Shown piece after piece: positions 62,172 through 64,000 of a stretch of DNA of 64,000 nt. The notes under the pieces are model-generated. The model was not told the origin of the DNA. It searched no databases and saw only the letters and a list, made by a program, of their open reading frames with translations. The stretch covers positions 1 through 64,000 of the forward strand of contig LVBD01000041.1 in NCBI GenBank assembly GCA_001604275.1, read 5' to 3'. Every line of letters starts with the position of its first letter. The first letter of the stretch is position 1. Position numbers and translations under genes: made by a program. Origin of the DNA: Spirochaetales bacterium Spiro_02 (lineage in GTDB: Bacteria > Spirochaetota > Spirochaetia > Sphaerochaetales > Sphaerochaetaceae).

Positions 62172-63896
62172 TCATACATCGTCCTGCAGTGCGTCATACC
62201 CTTCTTCACCGGTACGGACTTTGATGACATTCTCCACATCGTAGATGAATATCTTGCCGTCGCCGAAATGTCCGGTATACAGGACCTGCTTCGCCGTGTC
62301 GATGACCGTGCGCACGGGCACCTTGCTGACGATGATCTCGATCTTGATCTTCGGAAGCAGCGTCATCTCGACTGGAACACCGCGGTAGTACTCGGAACGT
62401 CCCTTCTGCATGCCGCATCCCATGACATTGGTGACCGTGATACCGGTGATGCCGATCTGATTCATGGCATGCTTCAATTCCTCGAACTTACTCTGGCGGG
62501 CGATGATGACGACCTTAGTCATCTTCACCGTACCTGCAGGAACTTCGGTGACAACCTTCTTCACAGGCACGGCCTCGTGCACGGAAACCGGTTCATCTTT
62601 CGTTTCAGGAATCGCCACGGCAATATTTCCACCGTTGATCTGCGGAATGACGGCTGGCATGAAGTCGGCATAGCTGGAAATGAGTCCGTGTTCCTCGATA
62701 TCGAGACCGGCGACTTCTTCAGCGGCGCTTACGCGAAGACCTACAGTCTTCTTGATCAGGAAGAATATGATCGTCATGGTGACGGCGACCCAGATGATTA
62801 CGGAAACAACACCCAAAGCCTGAATTCCCAGCAGTTTGAAACCACCGCCGTAGAACAGACCCCCGTCGACGGCGAACAGTCCGACGAGCAACGTGCCGAG
62901 GGCGCCGCACACGCCGTGGACGCTGATCGCTCCGACCGGATCGTCGATCTTGGCCACCTTGTCGAAGAACTCGACAGCGAATACGATCACGATACCTGCG
63001 ATGGCGCCGATGATGGCGGAACCTGCAGGGGAAACAGCATCACAGCCGGCGGTGATGGCTACCAGACCAGCGAGAGCGCCGTTGAGCGTCATCGATACGT
63101 CAGGCTTCTTATAGCGGATCCAGGTCACGATCATCGTCGCACAGGCGGCTACCGCGGCGGCGAGGTTCGTCGTCACGAAAATCCGGCTAGCGGCGACAAG
63201 GGTATCGTCACCGGTCATCGATACGGTGGAACCACCGTTGAAACCGAACCAGCAGAACCAGAGAATGAACACGCCCAACGCGCCAAGGGTCAGACTGTGG
63301 CCGGGAATAGCCCGAGGCTTGCCGTCCGCACCATATTTGCCGATACGGGGTCCGAGCAACTTGGCACCGACCAAGGCGGCGATACCGCCTACCATATGGA
63401 CCGCGGTCGAACCTGCGAAGTCGTGGAATCCAAGCTGGGAGAGCCAGCCACCGCCCCAGATCCAGTGGCCGCTGATCGGATAGATGAATGCGCTGATGAC
63501 CATGCTGTAGATGCAATACGAAATGAATTTCGTCCGCTCCGCCATAGCACCGGATACGATGGTCGCCGCAGTAGCGCAGAAGACTGTCTGAAAAATCAGG
63601 AATGCGTAGGTGGGAAACGAACTACTGTAGTCACCCCGCACGAACAAATCGGGTACCCCTATGAACGGCAGGGACTCGCCCGCGGCCGTCGTGCCGAACA
63701 TCAGACCGAAACCGATGAACCAGAACACCGGAGTACCCAGCGAGAAATCCATCAAGTTCTTCATGATGATGTTTCCTGCGTTCTTCGCACGGGTGAATCC
63801 AGTCTCCACCATCGCGAAGCCCGCCTGCATGAAGAATACAAGCACGGCGCCAAGCAACACCCAGATTGTGTCTACCGATGAATACAGTCCTTCCAT
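62172..63896 (-). CDS. amt: Ammonium transporter fused to a C-terminal PII (GlnK) domain
   Basis: The 574-residue protein has an Amt channel of eleven transmembrane helices (about 1-410) with the twin His in FAGSTAVHMVGG and ISVHGVCGALGTLL, the FIGFGLMFG helix and GDDTLVAASRIFVTTNLAAA. After a linker (about 410-460) a complete PII domain follows: MTKVVIIARQSKFEELKHAM, T-loop GRSEYYRGVPVEMTL with the Tyr that is uridylylated in GlnB, and GDGKIFIYDVENVIKVRTGEEG. PII normally plugs the Amt exit, so this fusion would be self-gating. GAGGGAGGAAGTA precedes the ATG. Confidence 0.95.
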   Translation of the reverse strand: MEGLYSSVDTIWVLLGAVLVFFMQAGFAMVETGFTRAKNAGNIIMKNLMDFSLGTPVFWFIGFGLMFGTTAAGESLPFIGVPDLFVRGDYSSSFPTYAFLIFQTVFCATAATIVSGAMAERTKFISYCIYSMVISAFIYPISGHWIWGGGWLSQLGFHDFAGSTAVHMVGGIAALVGAKLLGPRIGKYGADGKPRAIPGHSLTLGALGVFILWFCWFGFNGGSTVSMTGDDTLVAASRIFVTTNLAAAVAACATMIVTWIRYKKPDVSMTLNGALAGLVAITAGCDAVSPAGSAIIGAIAGIVIVFAVEFFDKVAKIDDPVGAISVHGVCGALGTLLVGLFAVDGGLFYGGGFKLLGIQALGVVSVIIWVAVTMTIIFFLIKKTVGLRVSAAEEVAGLDIEEHGLISSYADFMPAVIPQINGGNIAVAIPETKDEPVSVHEAVPVKKVVTEVPAGTVKMTKVVIIARQSKFEELKHAMNQIGITGITVTNVMGCGMQKGRSEYYRGVPVEMTLLPKIKIEIIVSKVPVRTVIDTAKQVLYTGHFGDGKIFIYDVENVIKVRTGEEGYDALQDDV

Positions 63897-63950
63897 TACT
63901 TCCTCCCTCGGTCCAGTCCTACGATGTCGTCGCTTCGCGGACCAGCCGTC

Positions 63951-64000
63951 TAAAATAAAAAACGTGCGATTGTCCGGACAACGCCGGATGCAATCGCACG
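63951..64000 (-). terminator. Terminator of a minus-strand gene beyond the window
   Basis: CGTGCGATTG (63963-63972) pairs with CAATCGCACG (63991-64000), with inner TCCGG/CCGGA. On the minus strand T6AT4-type sequence follows (63951-63962). It must end a transcript entering from the right edge. Confidence 0.85.

Noticed and set aside
62154-63881. 575-codon frame antisense to the ammonium transporter
   Set aside because: It is the mirror of the highly conserved amt frame; composition (many Asp, His, Arg) is typical of an antisense shadow.

Overview
The window looks like a chromosomal stretch of a free-living or gut-associated spirochaete, most likely of the Sphaerochaeta/Treponema group. This is inferred from gene content: a seven-gene V-type (A/V) ATP synthase operon containing the DUF2764 protein, an LptD-like outer-membrane protein directly downstream of uvrA, spirochaete-type lipoprotein and beta-barrel genes, and a GC content of roughly 50-55% by eye. 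No database was consulted. Gene packing is dense, with many 4-base start/stop overlaps.

Layout. 1-2.4 kb: start of a minus-strand gene running off the window, then an outer-membrane beta-barrel gene and a lipoprotein gene. 2.4-9.5 kb (minus): hpt, map, nusB, a SurA/PpiD-like isomerase, a flavodoxin-like gene, secG, tpiA, pgk and gap; gap has its own strong promoter and a terminator before pgk. 9.5-21.4 kb (minus): a probable seven-gene operon ispG-uvrA-lptD-phoH-pgpH-ybeY-corC joining isoprenoid synthesis, excision repair, outer-membrane assembly, c-di-AMP turnover and rRNA maturation. 21.6-25.3 kb: a diguanylate cyclase, a flavodoxin/DUF3793 pair behind an operator-like palindrome, an AT-rich gap with a small RNA gene, and a DUF1848 gene. 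25.4-32.6 kb (minus): V-ATPase genes E-DUF2764-A-B-D-I-K. 33-35.7 kb: small accessory genes (degenerate GIY-YIG, degenerate REP-associated transposase-like, uridine phosphorylase, DUF6530). 35.8-48.3 kb: mutS2, rsgA, alcohol dehydrogenase, pentapeptide protein, MBL hydrolase, an rluD/yggS/CmpB operon, a cytidylate-kinase-like gene and topB. 48.5-56.4 kb (plus): YesN/YesM-type two-component system followed by a galactofuranose-type ABC sugar importer. 56.6-64 kb: phosphoesterase, NahK-like kinase, 2[4Fe-4S] ferredoxin, membrane protein, xseA, xseB, a MarR remnant and an ammonium transporter fused to a PII domain.

The most striking object is the RNA at about 24158-24302. A strong sigma70 promoter (TTGACC-17-TATAGT behind phased T-tracts) drives a transcript of about 145 nt that is almost entirely five consecutive hairpins, each with a seven-base loop identical in form to a tRNA anticodon loop: CTGGAAA (Ser GGA), TTGCAAA (Cys GCA), CTGAAAA (Phe GAA), CTGTAAA (Tyr GUA), CTCCAAA (Trp CCA). 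All five keep U33 and A36-A37-A38, all have a G30-C40 pair, and the last hairpin is extended into the intrinsic terminator. The anticodons cover every amino acid with UNN codons except Leu, which is the substrate class of the A37 modification enzymes MiaA/MiaB. There are no acceptor, D or T arms. I know of no described family with this design; a decoy or sensor of anticodon-loop enzymes (modification enzymes or anticodon nucleases) is the leading inference.

Other notable points: an 18-bp palindrome TGTTAG-N6-CTAACA upstream of both the flavodoxin/DUF3793 and ferredoxin genes (possible metal or redox regulon), the same 11-bp tandem repeat at two convergent gene ends 22 kb apart, two apparently leaderless mRNAs, and V-ATPase proteolipid residues suggesting Na+ coupling.
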